A stretch of DNA of 64,000 nucleotides from Gloeocapsa sp. PCC 73106 (GTDB lineage Bacteria; Cyanobacteriota; Cyanobacteriia; Cyanobacteriales; Gloeocapsaceae). The stretch lies in the NCBI RefSeq assembly GCF_000332035.1, contig NZ_ALVY01000221.1, positions 1-64,000 on the forward strand. The letters run 5' to 3'. The notes beneath the pieces were generated by a model. The model was not told the DNA's origin. It saw nothing but the letters and a program-made list of their open reading frames with translations, and did not search any database. The number at the start of each line of letters is the position of its first letter. The stretch's first letter is position 1. A program made the translations under genes and the position numbers. This document shows, one piece after another, positions 26,488 through 37,438 of the stretch.

Positions 26488-28380
26488 TCACAAAAGCTGA
26501 GATGTTTCGATTAAGTAGGGAAGTGTTATGGTAAAAAAAGTCAAATAGACTGAATTAACCTCAGTAGGTTGGTTATTAACTTCGATTTTACCATTAAGAT
26601 GTTCTACTATAGATTTAACCAGAAATAAACCTAACCCAGTACCTTGAGCGCTACCCGTATAAGAATTTTCGCCTCGGTAAAAAGGTTGAAATATATGTGT
26701 TTTGTCTGTTTGGTTAATTTCTCTACCTAAATTTGTGACCTTAATAACTACCATGGTTTTATCTAAATCGGTGATTTGTTTGATTGAGAGAGTGACGGTT
26801 GTGTTGGGAAGAGAAAATTTACCAGAATTATTTAACAACTCGGTAAAAATACAGAGTAAGCTGTCTCGATCTGAATAAATTATTAGAGGCAAATTATTAG
26901 GATAGTTAATGACCAAATTTAGTTTTTTATGCTGCCAATTCTGTTTAAAAATATGACTAGTTTCTTCAATTATTTGATTAATATCTATCGATTCATAGTG
27001 AAACTCTAATTGAGCTTTTTTTATCTGTTGCAGGGTTAATAAGTCACTAATTAATTTAGTCTCTTTGTTACATTCTTTTTCTAATATATTGAGATATACT
27101 TGATTTTTATCCTGACTTTGATTTAATTTTAACATAGTAATTGCCATTTTCATATTAGCTAAAGGCAATCTTAATTCATCACTTAAACGAGCGATAAACT
27201 CATCTTTTATCTGATTTAAGCGTTTTAATTCTGCCAGCTGCAAACGCATTTTTGTGAACAACTTTCCTTGCATATCTAAACTCCATTTGAGTTGTGACGT
27301 ACGCTCTTCTACTAAAGACTGTACTTGTCGCAAGGTTTGGTTTTGAATCATAGCCATGCTTAGTTGTATAGCTACCGCTTGTACTAGCTTAATTTCATCG
27401 TTTTGCCATAGGCGAAATTGCCGCTTTTGCAAAACAATAAATCCTAAAATTACTTCTTGACGCGTAGACTTTATGTGAGTAGTTAGTAAAGGAACGATTA
27501 AAATAGAGGGAAACATATGAAGTCTTAAGGTATCGAGGTCTTTAGGGCCAATTCCCATCTGTTCTAACTCGGTTAAACTGTTGATAGCCAATGGTTTTGG
27601 GCTATTCAACCAAACTCTTTGAAATAGAGGAGAGCTATGGAAATCAAAAGCTTTTTTTATTGATGAAACCAGATATTCAGGAGACCATTGAGAAACAATT
27701 TCTACCTCAGCTTGGGTAATTTTAATCTGTTCATGGTCGAGAAAAAAAGGATCTAGATATTTGAGTCTTAAAATTAGTCCTTGGTCTATTTTTAAGCAAG
27801 CTCCCAAACCGGTTAAAGAGAGTCTCAAAATGATACTAAGTTGAGAGGTTCGTTCTATCTCTCGATTTAAATTAATCAAAAAAGATTGATATTGAGATTG
27901 CTTTTTTTGCTGTTGGTGCGACTGTTGATAAGCTATAGCTACACTCACTAAGGGAGCCATTTTCGTGATTCTATTTTTTACTGATAAACTCCACTCATGA
28001 GGTTGAAAGCATCCCACCGCAATTAAACCGTTTGCTTTTTCTTGGTAATAAGTATGCAAGATTAAAATTGAAGACCAACCTAATCGTTTAGCCAAGTTCT
28101 GAACCTGTGGATCCTGATTCATGGCGATCGCTTTAGATGTAGTCTTAATTTTTTTGACATACTCATAGATATTGGGTATCAATAATTCTTGCTGTTTTGA
28201 CCAGTAACCGCTTTTAACCCAGGATTGATCAGGGGTAGCTATGATCAAACAAGCGTCTGCTACTAAGTTTTCAGCTATTTTCAAAGAGATTATTGATAAT
28301 AAATTTTCCGCGTCCAAGTCATTGGTGAGCAATCTGAGTATATCATCACCAAATTCTTCTAATCTGGTCACGAATTCCAT
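26488..28380 (-). CDS. GAF-domain sensor kinase with Asp at the phospho-acceptor site
   Basis: The 630-aa protein has two GAF-like domains (about 15-155 and 175-350), a coiled linker, a dimerisation helix pair and an ATPase domain. In the H-box the motif reads FIARLSDELRLPLANMKM: position 401 (codon at 27178-27180) is Asp where histidine kinases carry the phosphorylated His. The ATPase part keeps N-box residues (ELLNNSGKFS, about 514-523) and the G2 box QGTGLGLFLVK (about 579-589). It is therefore likely unable to autophosphorylate in the normal way. It lies 55 bases downstream of the degenerate GGDEF/EAL gene on the same strand. No receiver gene is adjacent. Confidence 0.85.
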   Translation of the reverse strand: MEFVTRLEEFGDDILRLLTNDLDAENLLSIISLKIAENLVADACLIIATPDQSWVKSGYWSKQQELLIPNIYEYVKKIKTTSKAIAMNQDPQVQNLAKRLGWSSILILHTYYQEKANGLIAVGCFQPHEWSLSVKNRITKMAPLVSVAIAYQQSHQQQKKQSQYQSFLINLNREIERTSQLSIILRLSLTGLGACLKIDQGLILRLKYLDPFFLDHEQIKITQAEVEIVSQWSPEYLVSSIKKAFDFHSSPLFQRVWLNSPKPLAINSLTELEQMGIGPKDLDTLRLHMFPSILIVPLLTTHIKSTRQEVILGFIVLQKRQFRLWQNDEIKLVQAVAIQLSMAMIQNQTLRQVQSLVEERTSQLKWSLDMQGKLFTKMRLQLAELKRLNQIKDEFIARLSDELRLPLANMKMAITMLKLNQSQDKNQVYLNILEKECNKETKLISDLLTLQQIKKAQLEFHYESIDINQIIEETSHIFKQNWQHKKLNLVINYPNNLPLIIYSDRDSLLCIFTELLNNSGKFSLPNTTVTLSIKQITDLDKTMVVIKVTNLGREINQTDKTHIFQPFYRGENSYTGSAQGTGLGLFLVKSIVEHLNGKIEVNNQPTEVNSVYLTFFTITLPYLIETSQLL

Positions 28381-28435
28381 AACCGCAGGTTTGTTTTTGC
28401 ACGAGGTCTAGACGTTATATCAATCATCATAAACT

Positions 28436-30925
28436 CTACCGGATATCCCCTGGTATGCTTTCCAATAATTTACTTACTTCCTCCCCAGTTAAAGGTTTAC
28501 TAAACCATTCTCCCTGTATTTCATCGCAGTGGAGTTGACGCAGTTGCTCAACTTGTTGCTCGGTGGTTACTCCTTGGGCTACGACTTTTACTTTAAAGCC
28601 ATTACCCAGGGCGATCGCCGCAGCAACAATAGCATTAGCGGAGGCTTGTTCTTTGATTTCCTGTATTAAAGATGGATCCATTTTGATTCGGCGAAACGTA
28701 AATTTTTGTAAATAATCAAGATGTGAGGTTCCTGTGCCAAAGTTACCTAAAGAAATACCAATACCTAAAGTCGTTAATTCTTTAATCCTCTGTTGCGCTA
28801 TATCTTCATTTTGATTGATACAGTCACTATTAATTTCTATTTCCAGAAAGTAACTATCCAATTGATTTTTTTCAAGAATATGAGCGATTTTTTCCACTAA
28901 ATTCCCCGCTTGTAACTGTTTAGGATACAGTTTAAGGCTAATGGGAATTGCTGACATCGCTTGAGCTTGCCAAGCTTGATTTTGTTGACAAACGGATTCT
29001 AGCAACCATTCGCCTATAGGTAAAATTAAATCACTCTGCTCTATCAAGTGTAGAAATTTCTGTGGTGGAATAATTCCTAATTCTGGATGTTGCCAGTACA
29101 AACTTGCTTCTAATCCGGTTAGAGTTTGGTCATTAATTTGGACTATAGGCTGATAATAAACTTTAAATTGGTTTTTTTCGAGAGCCTGTTGTAACAGTTT
29201 TTCTAATTTTAATAGAGTAGGAGTTTTCTGGTTGATTTTAGCGCTGTAGAATCCGTAATTATTTTGCTGTTGTTTTTTGGTTTGTTCTAAAGCAACCACT
29301 GCATTTTTAAGCAAGGTTGAGGCTTCTTCGCCATCAACAGGGTAAATGGTAATGCCTATATTAGCTTCAAATTCCCTAGGCATTTTTTCACCAGATATTT
29401 TTAATAATTTTTGTAATCTTTGGGCTATTTTAGCGATATCTTTTACTTGAAATACCCGAGGTAAGAGTACACTAAACTGATGATTATCCCAGCGTGCAAC
29501 CGTATCCCCTGCTCGTAAACCTGATCTAATCACCTGACTGGTGCATTTGACAATTTGTTCTTGTTGCTGTTGCTCTAGTGGGGTGTTAACTTCCTGATGG
29601 TAATTAATTTCAATAAACATTACTGCGATCAAATCATGGTGTCTCTTACCATTAGCGATCGCTGTGGATAAGTATTCATAGAAAAGAGTGCGATTGGGTA
29701 ATCCCGTCAGAGGATCGTAGACAGAAGCGTATTGACTACGTTGCTCAGCCCCTGGTGATTGCAAATTATCTTCATTGATTACAAAGCACAAAATTTCTTT
29801 TTCTTGGTAATTCTCTCGATTGATTTTTACTTTGATATTCACCAAGGAGCCATCTTTGCGCCGATGTACCGACTTCCCGCTCAATTTGCTGACTAGTTGA
29901 GCATTGTCTTCGAGTCCTTTTTCTACTACGTCTTCCTCCAAAGCTACCAAATCTCGCAAGTTCAATCCGAGCATTTCGTCAACGCTGTATCCTAGAAGAT
30001 GACTATAAGTATCGTTAGCTTGAATTACTTTTTGAGTAATAGCATCTATTATTAATATTCCTTCGTTGATTTGCGCCATCACTATATGATAAAGATCTTG
30101 GACTTCTTTTAAATCTATTTCGCTCTGTTTGCGTTTAGTATAGTCGAATATATAGCTTCTAATCAGTTTGGCGTTATGTAGATAATGAACGTACTGTTCA
30201 AAGACTTCTGTTCCAATTTTTACTTCTCGTACAAAAAATCCTCCGGGTTTATGATTAGTTTGTTTATTAACTAAACCTGCCAGAATGGGGTGTTCACTTT
30301 CTGTTTGATGAATATTTTTAAATTTTAAGCTTCCTGCGTCGTTAACATACGTAATTTTACCTTCCCAATTTATCTCTATGATGGGATTAGGACTTAGCTC
30401 AGGAAACGATGCTAATCTTACTAGTTCTTCTTGATTTAATTTATCTAGATCTTGCTCGTGAAAAGATAAGGTCTGTTTATCATCTTCGTTAGTTTCAGCT
30501 TTATTTTTCTGGAGTTGCAGCTGATTTGTTTCTTCTATTTCTTCTTCATCTTTTAACAAATTAAAGTCAGTATGATTAGGAGACATTACATGGTAAATAG
30601 CTTTAGCTTTACCCGCAAATCTCACAATATCTCCATGTTTTAATTCGTGTGATAAACACGTTTTTCTATTAACGATTAAGCCATTAGTGCTTCTTTTTCC
30701 TTGTAAATCCCCATCAATAATCCGATAGAGAAATTGATCCGTTTTATAATCAATGATACGTAGCAGAGTAGCGTGATAACGAGAAACTTGATTATCGTAC
30801 AGAACGATATCATTTTTGGTATCGCGACCAATAGAATAAGTACTATCTTCTAGTGTGACGATACGTCGAGCTTTTCGATCTTCTATGACTAGGATATGGC
30901 GAAATTGCTCTGAGTTATTACCCAT
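28436..30925 (-). CDS. FHA-PAS-PAS-GGDEF-EAL protein with degenerate catalytic sites
   Basis: Domains in order: FHA (about 15-115; SIGRDTKNDIVL, VSRYHA, STNGLIVN), a PAS-like part (about 170-265), PAS (about 280-385), GGDEF (about 400-560) and EAL (about 570-825). The GGDEF signature is replaced by RWDNHQF near residue 480. In EAL the motif reads LEASLYW, the metal-binding DDFG reads GNFG, and AEGVE reads AQGVT. Both cyclic-di-GMP enzymes are thus probably inactive, leaving a binding or scaffold role. Start is ATG 30925; the longer frame opens with TTG 30937. The FHA domain suggests input from a Ser/Thr kinase. Confidence 0.88.
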   Translation of the reverse strand: MGNNSEQFRHILVIEDRKARRIVTLEDSTYSIGRDTKNDIVLYDNQVSRYHATLLRIIDYKTDQFLYRIIDGDLQGKRSTNGLIVNRKTCLSHELKHGDIVRFAGKAKAIYHVMSPNHTDFNLLKDEEEIEETNQLQLQKNKAETNEDDKQTLSFHEQDLDKLNQEELVRLASFPELSPNPIIEINWEGKITYVNDAGSLKFKNIHQTESEHPILAGLVNKQTNHKPGGFFVREVKIGTEVFEQYVHYLHNAKLIRSYIFDYTKRKQSEIDLKEVQDLYHIVMAQINEGILIIDAITQKVIQANDTYSHLLGYSVDEMLGLNLRDLVALEEDVVEKGLEDNAQLVSKLSGKSVHRRKDGSLVNIKVKINRENYQEKEILCFVINEDNLQSPGAEQRSQYASVYDPLTGLPNRTLFYEYLSTAIANGKRHHDLIAVMFIEINYHQEVNTPLEQQQQEQIVKCTSQVIRSGLRAGDTVARWDNHQFSVLLPRVFQVKDIAKIAQRLQKLLKISGEKMPREFEANIGITIYPVDGEEASTLLKNAVVALEQTKKQQQNNYGFYSAKINQKTPTLLKLEKLLQQALEKNQFKVYYQPIVQINDQTLTGLEASLYWQHPELGIIPPQKFLHLIEQSDLILPIGEWLLESVCQQNQAWQAQAMSAIPISLKLYPKQLQAGNLVEKIAHILEKNQLDSYFLEIEINSDCINQNEDIAQQRIKELTTLGIGISLGNFGTGTSHLDYLQKFTFRRIKMDPSLIQEIKEQASANAIVAAAIALGNGFKVKVVAQGVTTEQQVEQLRQLHCDEIQGEWFSKPLTGEEVSKLLESIPGDIR

Positions 30926-31017
30926 GGTATTGACCAATAAGATTGAGTTACGACTAATTATAGAATTCCCAAAAAGATTTTGAAAGTAACAATTGACCGA
31001 AACTATAGAGAATTTAT

Positions 31018-31045
31018 CCCTTTCTAATAAGAAAAAAAGAAAGGG
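31018..31045 (-). terminator. Hairpin downstream of ilvD
   Basis: A perfect 8-base stem (CCCTTTCT / AGAAAGGG, 12-base loop) lies just after the ilvD stop on the minus strand. No T-run follows it, so it may stabilise the mRNA end and need not terminate transcription by itself. Confidence 0.4.
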
Positions 31046-31052
31046 AAGAGAA

Positions 31053-32771
31053 CTACAGGGACAAATTTAGATCCGTTACCGCGCCCAAACTACTGGAAGA
31101 AACCAAGCTAGCGTATTTAGCGAGCACTCCTCTAGGATAACGAGGGTGGGGAGGTTGCCAAGATTTAAATCTAGAATCCAATTCGGCGTCAGAAATATTG
31201 AGCTGTAGCAGTTGAGCCTCGGCGTCTATAGTAATGCTATCACCTTCTTGGACGAGAGCGATCGCACCCCCTACGGCAGCTTCTGGTGCTACGTGACCCA
31301 CTACCAAACCATAGGTACCACCAGAAAAGCGTCCATCGGTAATTAATCCCACCGAATCCCCTAAACCGGCGCCAATAATCGCAGAAGTAGGAGCGAGCAT
31401 TTCACGCATTCCTGGACCACCCTTGGGACCTTCGTAACGCACAACAATAATGTCCCCTGGTTTAATGGTACCGGCTAAAATCGCTGCTAAGCAGGTTTCT
31501 TCAGATTCAAAAACGCGCGCGGGACCCGTCATTTCTCGCTTTTTCACGCCAGTAATTTTAGCGACGGCGCCCTCTGTGGCTAAGTTACCCTTGAGTATTG
31601 CTAGGTGTCCTTGAGCGTAAAGAGGGTTTGACCAAGGACGAATCACCTCTTGGTTTTGGGAAGGAGTAGAGGGAATATCCGCTAAAACCTCGGCGATGGT
31701 TTGACCTGTGATCGTTAGAGCGTCTCCATGGAGGAGATCTTGCACTAGGAGCATTTTCATTACCTGAGGAATGCCCCCTGCTTGGTGTAGATTGGTAGTG
31801 ACGTACTTACCAGATGGTTTGAGATCGCACAATACCGGAACCCGTCGACGCATCATTTCAAAATCATCTAGGGTTAGGGGAACACCCATAGTATTAGCGA
31901 TCGCCAGGAGATGTAAAACAGAATTAGTGGAGCCTCCCACAGCCATAATCACCGCGATCGCGTTTTCGAAAGCTTTGCGCGTGAGAATTTGCTGAGGTAG
32001 GATTTGTCGGCGTATAGCTTCTACCAGAACAAAAGCAGATTTTTCGCTGCTTTCTGCTTTTTCTGCGTCTTCTGCTGCCATAGTTGAAGAGTAAGGCAAA
32101 CTCATCCCCATAGCTTCGAAGGCTGAAGACATGGTGTTAGCTGTAAACATTCCTCCACAGGAACCCGCTCCAGGACAAGCGTTACGCTCAATTCCCAGAA
32201 GTTCCTCCTCGCTAATTTTTCCAGCACTGTACCGACCTACTGCTTCAAAGGCGCTGACTACGGTGAGATCTTGTCCTTGGTAGTTTCCTGGTTTAATCGT
32301 GCCACCATATACGAAAATTGCAGGAATGTTCATTCTGGCGATCGCGATCATCGCCCCAGGCATATTTTTGTCACAACCCCCAAGGGCTAAGACTCCGTCC
32401 ATGCTTTGCCCATTACACACGGTTTCAATGGCATCGGCGATTACATCTCGAGAAACTAGGGAGTATTTCATCCCCTCTGTGCCCATGGAGATACCATCGC
32501 TAATGGTTATAGTGCCAAATATTTGGGGCATAGCACCCGCTTGTCTTAATCCTGTTTCTGCTCTTAAAGCTAAGTCGTTTAAGCCCAGATTGCAGGGAGT
32601 TATGGTGCTATAGCCGTTAGCAATACCTACGATTGGTTTACTAAAGTCTTGATCTTGAAAACCCACAGCTCTCAACATGGCGCGATTTGGCGATCGCTGT
32701 TGTCCTTGGGTTACGATCTTACTTCTGGGATTAGCTGTCATTTGTTTGCTTAACTGGTTAAATCCTCTCAT
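31053..32771 (-). CDS. ilvD: Dihydroxy-acid dehydratase
   Basis: IlvD makes the 2-oxo acids of valine and isoleucine (also leading to leucine and pantothenate) and holds an Fe-S cluster. The 572-aa protein shows the cluster ligands in [19 protein letters not shown] and [16 protein letters not shown], and the C-terminal [14 protein letters not shown]. Length is normal. An internal Met (32741, [13 protein letters not shown]) matches the usual family start and may be the real one. It is followed upstream by DUF4126 on the same strand, 13 bases away. Confidence 0.97.
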   Translation of the reverse strand: MRGFNQLSKQMTANPRSKIVTQGQQRSPNRAMLRAVGFQDQDFSKPIVGIANGYSTITPCNLGLNDLALRAETGLRQAGAMPQIFGTITISDGISMGTEGMKYSLVSRDVIADAIETVCNGQSMDGVLALGGCDKNMPGAMIAIARMNIPAIFVYGGTIKPGNYQGQDLTVVSAFEAVGRYSAGKISEEELLGIERNACPGAGSCGGMFTANTMSSAFEAMGMSLPYSSTMAAEDAEKAESSEKSAFVLVEAIRRQILPQQILTRKAFENAIAVIMAVGGSTNSVLHLLAIANTMGVPLTLDDFEMMRRRVPVLCDLKPSGKYVTTNLHQAGGIPQVMKMLLVQDLLHGDALTITGQTIAEVLADIPSTPSQNQEVIRPWSNPLYAQGHLAILKGNLATEGAVAKITGVKKREMTGPARVFESEETCLAAILAGTIKPGDIIVVRYEGPKGGPGMREMLAPTSAIIGAGLGDSVGLITDGRFSGGTYGLVVGHVAPEAAVGGAIALVQEGDSITIDAEAQLLQLNISDAELDSRFKSWQPPHPRYPRGVLAKYASLVSSSSLGAVTDLNLSL

Positions 32772-32784
32772 TTACCAGCATACC

Positions 32785-33363
32785 CTAATCTATCGGGCTT
32801 TTTGACTCTGAAATGCTGCGGATATACCATCTACGCCATTCCCCGGAACTGCGCAAAGCGATCCACATTAGTAGCATAGCGATTAAGCCTCCTTGTTGGG
32901 GTGCTTTAAAAGCGAATAACACCATCAATACCGATAGCACGTCTTCAAACATGATTACCGTCAAAGGCAAACCCCGTAGACGGAAAAACCATCCTACTTC
33001 TACCAATTTGATGACTAGGGCTAAACTTCCCCCAGCTATAGACATTAGGTACAGGGCTTTATTTGAAGTGTTTAAGTCATAAGATGTGATTACTGCGAAG
33101 GGTAGTAACGCTCCAATAATCGGACTAAATATTAACTGTATGGTTTGTAGTAAACGCTGTCCCAATAATTGTTTAGAAAAGATTAATTCCAATAAAGACC
33201 AAGCAATCAGAATAGATAACAAAACCTGGGGATGAATATATTTTAACCCCGGTATGTCAGAGCCAATTTCCTTAGTTCTTAATAACCCCACCACTAGTAG
33301 TGGTACGGCTACCCTCATGCCAACTGCAGCCGATGCAGACAGTGAGCCTAGTATTTCTAACAT
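32785..33363 (-). CDS. DUF4126 integral membrane protein
   Basis: The 192-aa protein has about four to five hydrophobic segments and the DUF4126 pattern (an N-terminal SASAAVGMRVAVPLLVVGLL, GRLI-like LQTIQLIFSPIIGALLP, and FEDVLSVLMVLFAFKAPQQGG). Function of the family is unknown. It sits 13 bases upstream of ilvD, so the two may share a transcript, and 45 bases downstream of the purF stop. No signal peptide beyond the first helix is needed. Confidence 0.8.
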   Translation of the reverse strand: MLEILGSLSASAAVGMRVAVPLLVVGLLRTKEIGSDIPGLKYIHPQVLLSILIAWSLLELIFSKQLLGQRLLQTIQLIFSPIIGALLPFAVITSYDLNTSNKALYLMSIAGGSLALVIKLVEVGWFFRLRGLPLTVIMFEDVLSVLMVLFAFKAPQQGGLIAMLLMWIALRSSGEWRRWYIRSISESKSPID

Positions 33364-33407
33364 CTGTGGTTATTAAAGTTAGTGCTAACTGTCATGTTAG
33401 CGTACAT

Positions 33408-34850
33408 TTACGGAGACTTCAGTTGCTCTAGCATCAATTTAGAGGCTTTAATTTCCTCGGGAATGATGATAGGATAATTACCCGTAAAACAAGCGGAACA
33501 GAAGTGATTGGGGTTTTCTCCGGTAACTTTTAACATTCCTTCCCAACTTAGATAAGCTAGGGAGTCTACCTCTAATTTAGCGGCAATCTCTGAGACAGAG
33601 TGAGTAGCTGCGATCAGTTGATCTTGTGTGTCGGTGTCGATACCATAGAAACAGGGGTGAGTAACCGCGGGGGAAGAAATACGCATATGTACTTCTTTTG
33701 CTCCTGCTTCTCGGATCGCTTTAATTATTTTGCGACTGGTTGTACCCCTGACGATTGAATCATCGATAATTACTATTCTTTTATCTTCTAATACATCTTT
33801 GAGAGGATTCAATTTCATCCGAATACCTAAATCTCTCATATGTTGGGTAGGTTGAATAAAAGTCCGTCCCACGTAACGATTTTTAATTAAACCTTCGCCG
33901 TAGGGAATTTTAGAGATTTGGGAAAACCCGATCGCCGCAGGGATACCTGAATCGGGGACGCCAATCACCATATCTGCCTCTACTGGTGATTCTTGAGCTA
34001 ATTGCTGTCCTAAACGTACACGATAGCTATAGAGACTATCGTTGTGCATAATACTATCTGGACGGGCAAAATAGATCATTTCAAAGATACACAGCTTTTT
34101 CTCTGGTTGGGGTGCCCAATGAATCGAAGCTAAACCCGCTTCGGTGATCCAGACGAGTTCTCCTGGTTGTACGTCTCTGAGGTATTCAGCTCCAATTATA
34201 TCTAAACCACAGGTTTCTGATGCGATCGCGTAGCGTTGAGGGTTTCCTGGTAAAATACCAATAACTAGGGGTCTAATGCCGTTGGGATCTCTGATACCCA
34301 TTACTCCTTCTGGCGTGCCTATCGCTAAACTATAAGCTCCTTTGCACTTTTGTAGGGCGTCTATGGTTCCTGTGACCCAGTCTTTACCTTTTTTTACTTC
34401 GTCCGCTATAGCTAGGGCGATCATTTCTGAGTCGGTGGTTGTCTCAAAATTGTAATCCAGCTTCACTAGTGCTTCACGCAGTTCCACGGTATTGACTAAA
34501 TTTCCATTATGTGCTAAAGCTAAATAACCTAGAGAAGTCTCTACTATTGCGGGTTGTGCGTTAACTACCAAGCTAGATCCAGTTGTAGAATAGCGGGTGT
34601 GACCAATAGCAATTTTACCCCTCAATTCTTTCAATTTTTGTTCATTGAAGACTTGGGATACCAAACCCATATCCTTGTGAATGTGTACATTATTGTCCTC
34701 GAAAGTGGCGATTCCCGCTGATTCCTGTCCGCGGTGTTGCAAGGCGTAGAGACCAAAATAGGTCAAGGTCGCTACGTTTTCTTCTGGGGCGTAGATCCCA
34801 AAAACGCCACAAGCTTCTTTAGGCTTATCTAAGCTAGGTTGCCAATTCAT
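33408..34850 (-). CDS. purF: Amidophosphoribosyltransferase
   Basis: PurF commits PRPP to purine synthesis using glutamine. The 480-aa protein has a short propeptide and then the catalytic Cys at position 14 (ACGVFGIYA), the glutaminase part (GHTRYSTTG, AHNGNLVN), the PRPP loop VIIDDSIVRGTTS and C-terminal Cys residues (HFCSACFTGNYP) of the Fe-S type found in cyanobacteria and Bacillus. It lies 63 bases downstream of purL on the same strand, forming a purLF operon. Confidence 0.97.
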   Translation of the reverse strand: MNWQPSLDKPKEACGVFGIYAPEENVATLTYFGLYALQHRGQESAGIATFEDNNVHIHKDMGLVSQVFNEQKLKELRGKIAIGHTRYSTTGSSLVVNAQPAIVETSLGYLALAHNGNLVNTVELREALVKLDYNFETTTDSEMIALAIADEVKKGKDWVTGTIDALQKCKGAYSLAIGTPEGVMGIRDPNGIRPLVIGILPGNPQRYAIASETCGLDIIGAEYLRDVQPGELVWITEAGLASIHWAPQPEKKLCIFEMIYFARPDSIMHNDSLYSYRVRLGQQLAQESPVEADMVIGVPDSGIPAAIGFSQISKIPYGEGLIKNRYVGRTFIQPTQHMRDLGIRMKLNPLKDVLEDKRIVIIDDSIVRGTTSRKIIKAIREAGAKEVHMRISSPAVTHPCFYGIDTDTQDQLIAATHSVSEIAAKLEVDSLAYLSWEGMLKVTGENPNHFCSACFTGNYPIIIPEEIKASKLMLEQLKSP

Positions 34851-34913
34851 AGAGAGGTTGTTCTCCTGGTTATTTTACGAGTGAAGTTTTAACTATTGTT
34901 AACTTCCTCTTAA

Positions 34914-37229
34914 TCAAATTTTAACATTAATCGCCGAAGCTAAAGCATGACGCCAGCAATCGCTCATAGCATCAATATTAACGTCAATTAGCGTTTGATT
35001 GTCTTGAGTTAATACCTGAAGCTTCGAGCTAACTGAAGTCACTTTACCCAAGGGATACCATTGCTCGGGTAGATGTTCTTGTAGATAAGACTCCCAGGCT
35101 TTTTGCTCTGAAGATTTCACTGATACGACAATTCTACTTGGTCCCTCTCCAAATAGCCATTCATCCCATCTCAATCCTTCGGGTAGGGGGGGTAAATTCA
35201 CACTAGCGCCGTTTCCTGAACCCAGACAACTTTCGGCTAGATTAACTAGGATACCTCCCTCGGAGCAGTCGTGAGCCGAATTAAGCCAGCCTTGATTGAT
35301 ACCGTAGCGACAGACTTGCTGCACTCGGCGTTCTAAATCAAACTCCACTCGAGGTATTTTTCCGGCTACCAAGTGGTGAATCTGGGCTAAATATTCCGCT
35401 CCTCCCAGATTAATGTTGCTCAAGTTGCCAATAAGATAAATTAAATCTCCCTCTTGACGAAAACTTTGACCACAAATCTGCTGAATATTCTCTATTAAAC
35501 CAATCATCCCAATTACCGGAGTAGGATAAATAGGTTGAGGTTGACCTTGAGAGTTTACCGTTTCATTGTAAAGAGAAACGTTACCCCCTGTAACGGGTGT
35601 GTCCAACTCGCGACAAGCTTCAGAGATCCCTTGACAAGCTAGGGCTAATTGCCAGTAACCCACGGGGTTTTCTGGACTGCCAAAATTGAGATTATCAGTT
35701 ACAGCTAGGGGAAGAGCGCCCACACAGCTAAGGTTGCGCGCTGCTTCTGCAACAGAGGCTTTAGCCCCCTCTAAAGGATCTAAATAGACGTAACGGCCAT
35801 TACAGTCAGTGGTAGCGGCTAAGCCAATATTAGAGTTAACTGGGGAAGCGCCTGAGGGGCGAATTCTAATTACAGCGGCGTCGGCTCCTCCTGGAAGTAT
35901 GAGCGTGTTATTTTGTACTTGATGATCGTATTGGCGATAAACCCACTCTTTAGAGGCGATGGTAGGACTAGCTAATAAACGTAAGAGAATTTCAGACCAA
36001 GTGTATTCTGACTCAGAGAGTTTGATTCCTATCAGATTACAGGGTGGAAGGGTATTAGCCGTCCATTGCCAAGCTGTTTGAGCGTAGGGGGGAGGCTCAG
36101 GGAGAATCGTTCGTTCATAGAGGGGGGTGTTTTCTGCTAAGGCTCGAGCGGGTACTTCTGCCGCTATTTCTTCCTGGTGCCAAATGCGCACGATCTCCTC
36201 AGAGATTACCTTTCCTGCTACTACTGCTTGGAGTCCCCAACGGTGAAAAATCTCTATTAATTCGTTTTCCCTTCCTTTAGCGGCGACAAAGAGCATTCTT
36301 TCTTGAGATTCCGAGAGGAGATATTCATAGGGAATCATCCCGGTTTCTCGCACTGGAATTAGATCTAAATCAAATTCTATCCCGACACCGCCTTTAGCTG
36401 CCATTTCTGCGGTAGAGCAGGTAATACCCGCGGCGCCCATATCCTGCGCTGCTACTACCGCTCCGGTTTTAAAGGCTTCTAAACAGGCTTCAATAAGACA
36501 CTTGCCTAAAAAGGGATCGCCTACTTGTACTGCGGGGCGATCGTCTAAGGATTGGTCGGTCAGTTCGGAACTGGCAAAACTAGCTCCCCCCATCCCGTCT
36601 CTTCCCGTTGTAGAACCAACGTAAACAACTGGGTTACCTATGCCCGAGGCTCCAGATTTAACGATCGCTTCTGTCTCCATCAAGCCGATAGCCATAACAT
36701 TTACCAGGGGATTACCACTATAAGCCGGGTCAAAATAAATTTCTCCGCCAACGGTGGGGACTCCGGTACAGTTGCCGTAATGAGCTATACCCGAGATTAC
36801 CCCTTGAAATAATCGGCGAGTGCGAGGGCTATCTAGAGAGCCAAAACGCAGGGAATTGAGTAAGGCGATGGGACGCGCCCCCATGGTAAAGATATCTCGG
36901 AGGATTCCCCCTACTCCTGTGGCTGCTCCTTGAAAGGGTTCGACAGCAGAAGGGTGGTTATGGGATTCGATTTTAAAAGCAATACGTAAGCCATGTCCTA
37001 AGTCTACTACTCCGGCGTTTTCTCCTGGACCTACTAAAATGCGATCGCCTTGGGTGGGAAACTGTTTTAACAGGGGTTTAGAATTCTTATAACAGCAATG
37101 TTCGGACCACATCACACCAAACATACCCAGTTCGGCTAAGTTAGGGTCGCGTCCCATTCTCTGGACTATTTCTGTATATTCTGTAGGTTTGATACCTAAT
37201 TTCTGGCAAGCTATTTCTTTTGAAGACAT
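34914..37229 (-). CDS. purL: Phosphoribosylformylglycinamidine synthase II
   Basis: PurL amidates FGAR to FGAM with PurQ and PurS. The 771-aa protein is the small-type Pur[21 protein letters not shown] at the N-terminus, [20 protein letters not shown] (ATP/substrate), [19 protein letters not shown] and a second half with [27 protein letters not shown] and HDCSEGG. Length is normal for this type. It leads the purL-purF operon. Its 5' flank holds a 95-base G/A repeat, which separates it from the divergent sdhA. Confidence 0.97.
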   Translation of the reverse strand: MSSKEIACQKLGIKPTEYTEIVQRMGRDPNLAELGMFGVMWSEHCCYKNSKPLLKQFPTQGDRILVGPGENAGVVDLGHGLRIAFKIESHNHPSAVEPFQGAATGVGGILRDIFTMGARPIALLNSLRFGSLDSPRTRRLFQGVISGIAHYGNCTGVPTVGGEIYFDPAYSGNPLVNVMAIGLMETEAIVKSGASGIGNPVVYVGSTTGRDGMGGASFASSELTDQSLDDRPAVQVGDPFLGKCLIEACLEAFKTGAVVAAQDMGAAGITCSTAEMAAKGGVGIEFDLDLIPVRETGMIPYEYLLSESQERMLFVAAKGRENELIEIFHRWGLQAVVAGKVISEEIVRIWHQEEIAAEVPARALAENTPLYERTILPEPPPYAQTAWQWTANTLPPCNLIGIKLSESEYTWSEILLRLLASPTIASKEWVYRQYDHQVQNNTLILPGGADAAVIRIRPSGASPVNSNIGLAATTDCNGRYVYLDPLEGAKASVAEAARNLSCVGALPLAVTDNLNFGSPENPVGYWQLALACQGISEACRELDTPVTGGNVSLYNETVNSQGQPQPIYPTPVIGMIGLIENIQQICGQSFRQEGDLIYLIGNLSNINLGGAEYLAQIHHLVAGKIPRVEFDLERRVQQVCRYGINQGWLNSAHDCSEGGILVNLAESCLGSGNGASVNLPPLPEGLRWDEWLFGEGPSRIVVSVKSSEQKAWESYLQEHLPEQWYPLGKVTSVSSKLQVLTQDNQTLIDVNIDAMSDCWRHALASAINVKI

Positions 37230-37237
37230 ATTTTATA

Positions 37238-37332
37238 AGGGGAAGGGGGAAGGGGTAAAGGGGAAGGGGTAAAGGGGAAGGGGTAAAGGGGAAGGGGTAA
37301 AGGGGAAGGGGGAAGGGGTAAAGGGGAAGGGG
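37238..37332. repeat. 15-base G/A tandem repeat between purL and sdhA
   Basis: About six copies of GGGGAAGGGGTAAAG, some shortened, fill the stretch directly before the purL start. G-runs are all on the plus strand, so the purL leader RNA would be C/U-rich. The tract could form a triplex or G-quadruplex and is prone to slippage. Confidence 0.9.
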
Positions 37333-37438
37333 TTTAACCTATCACCTCACTCCTCACTCCGTTCCACCTAACATCTAAAACCTAACACCTACATTATCCT
37401 AGATATAAGGAGAGCACAGTGAGAAATCAAATCAAACT

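Noticed and set aside
37349-37360. ACTCCTCACTCC, similar to the core of the cyanobacterial small RNA Yfr1
   Set aside because: Flanking stem-loops of Yfr1 are missing; the sequence belongs to a simple C/T-rich stretch next to the G/A repeat.
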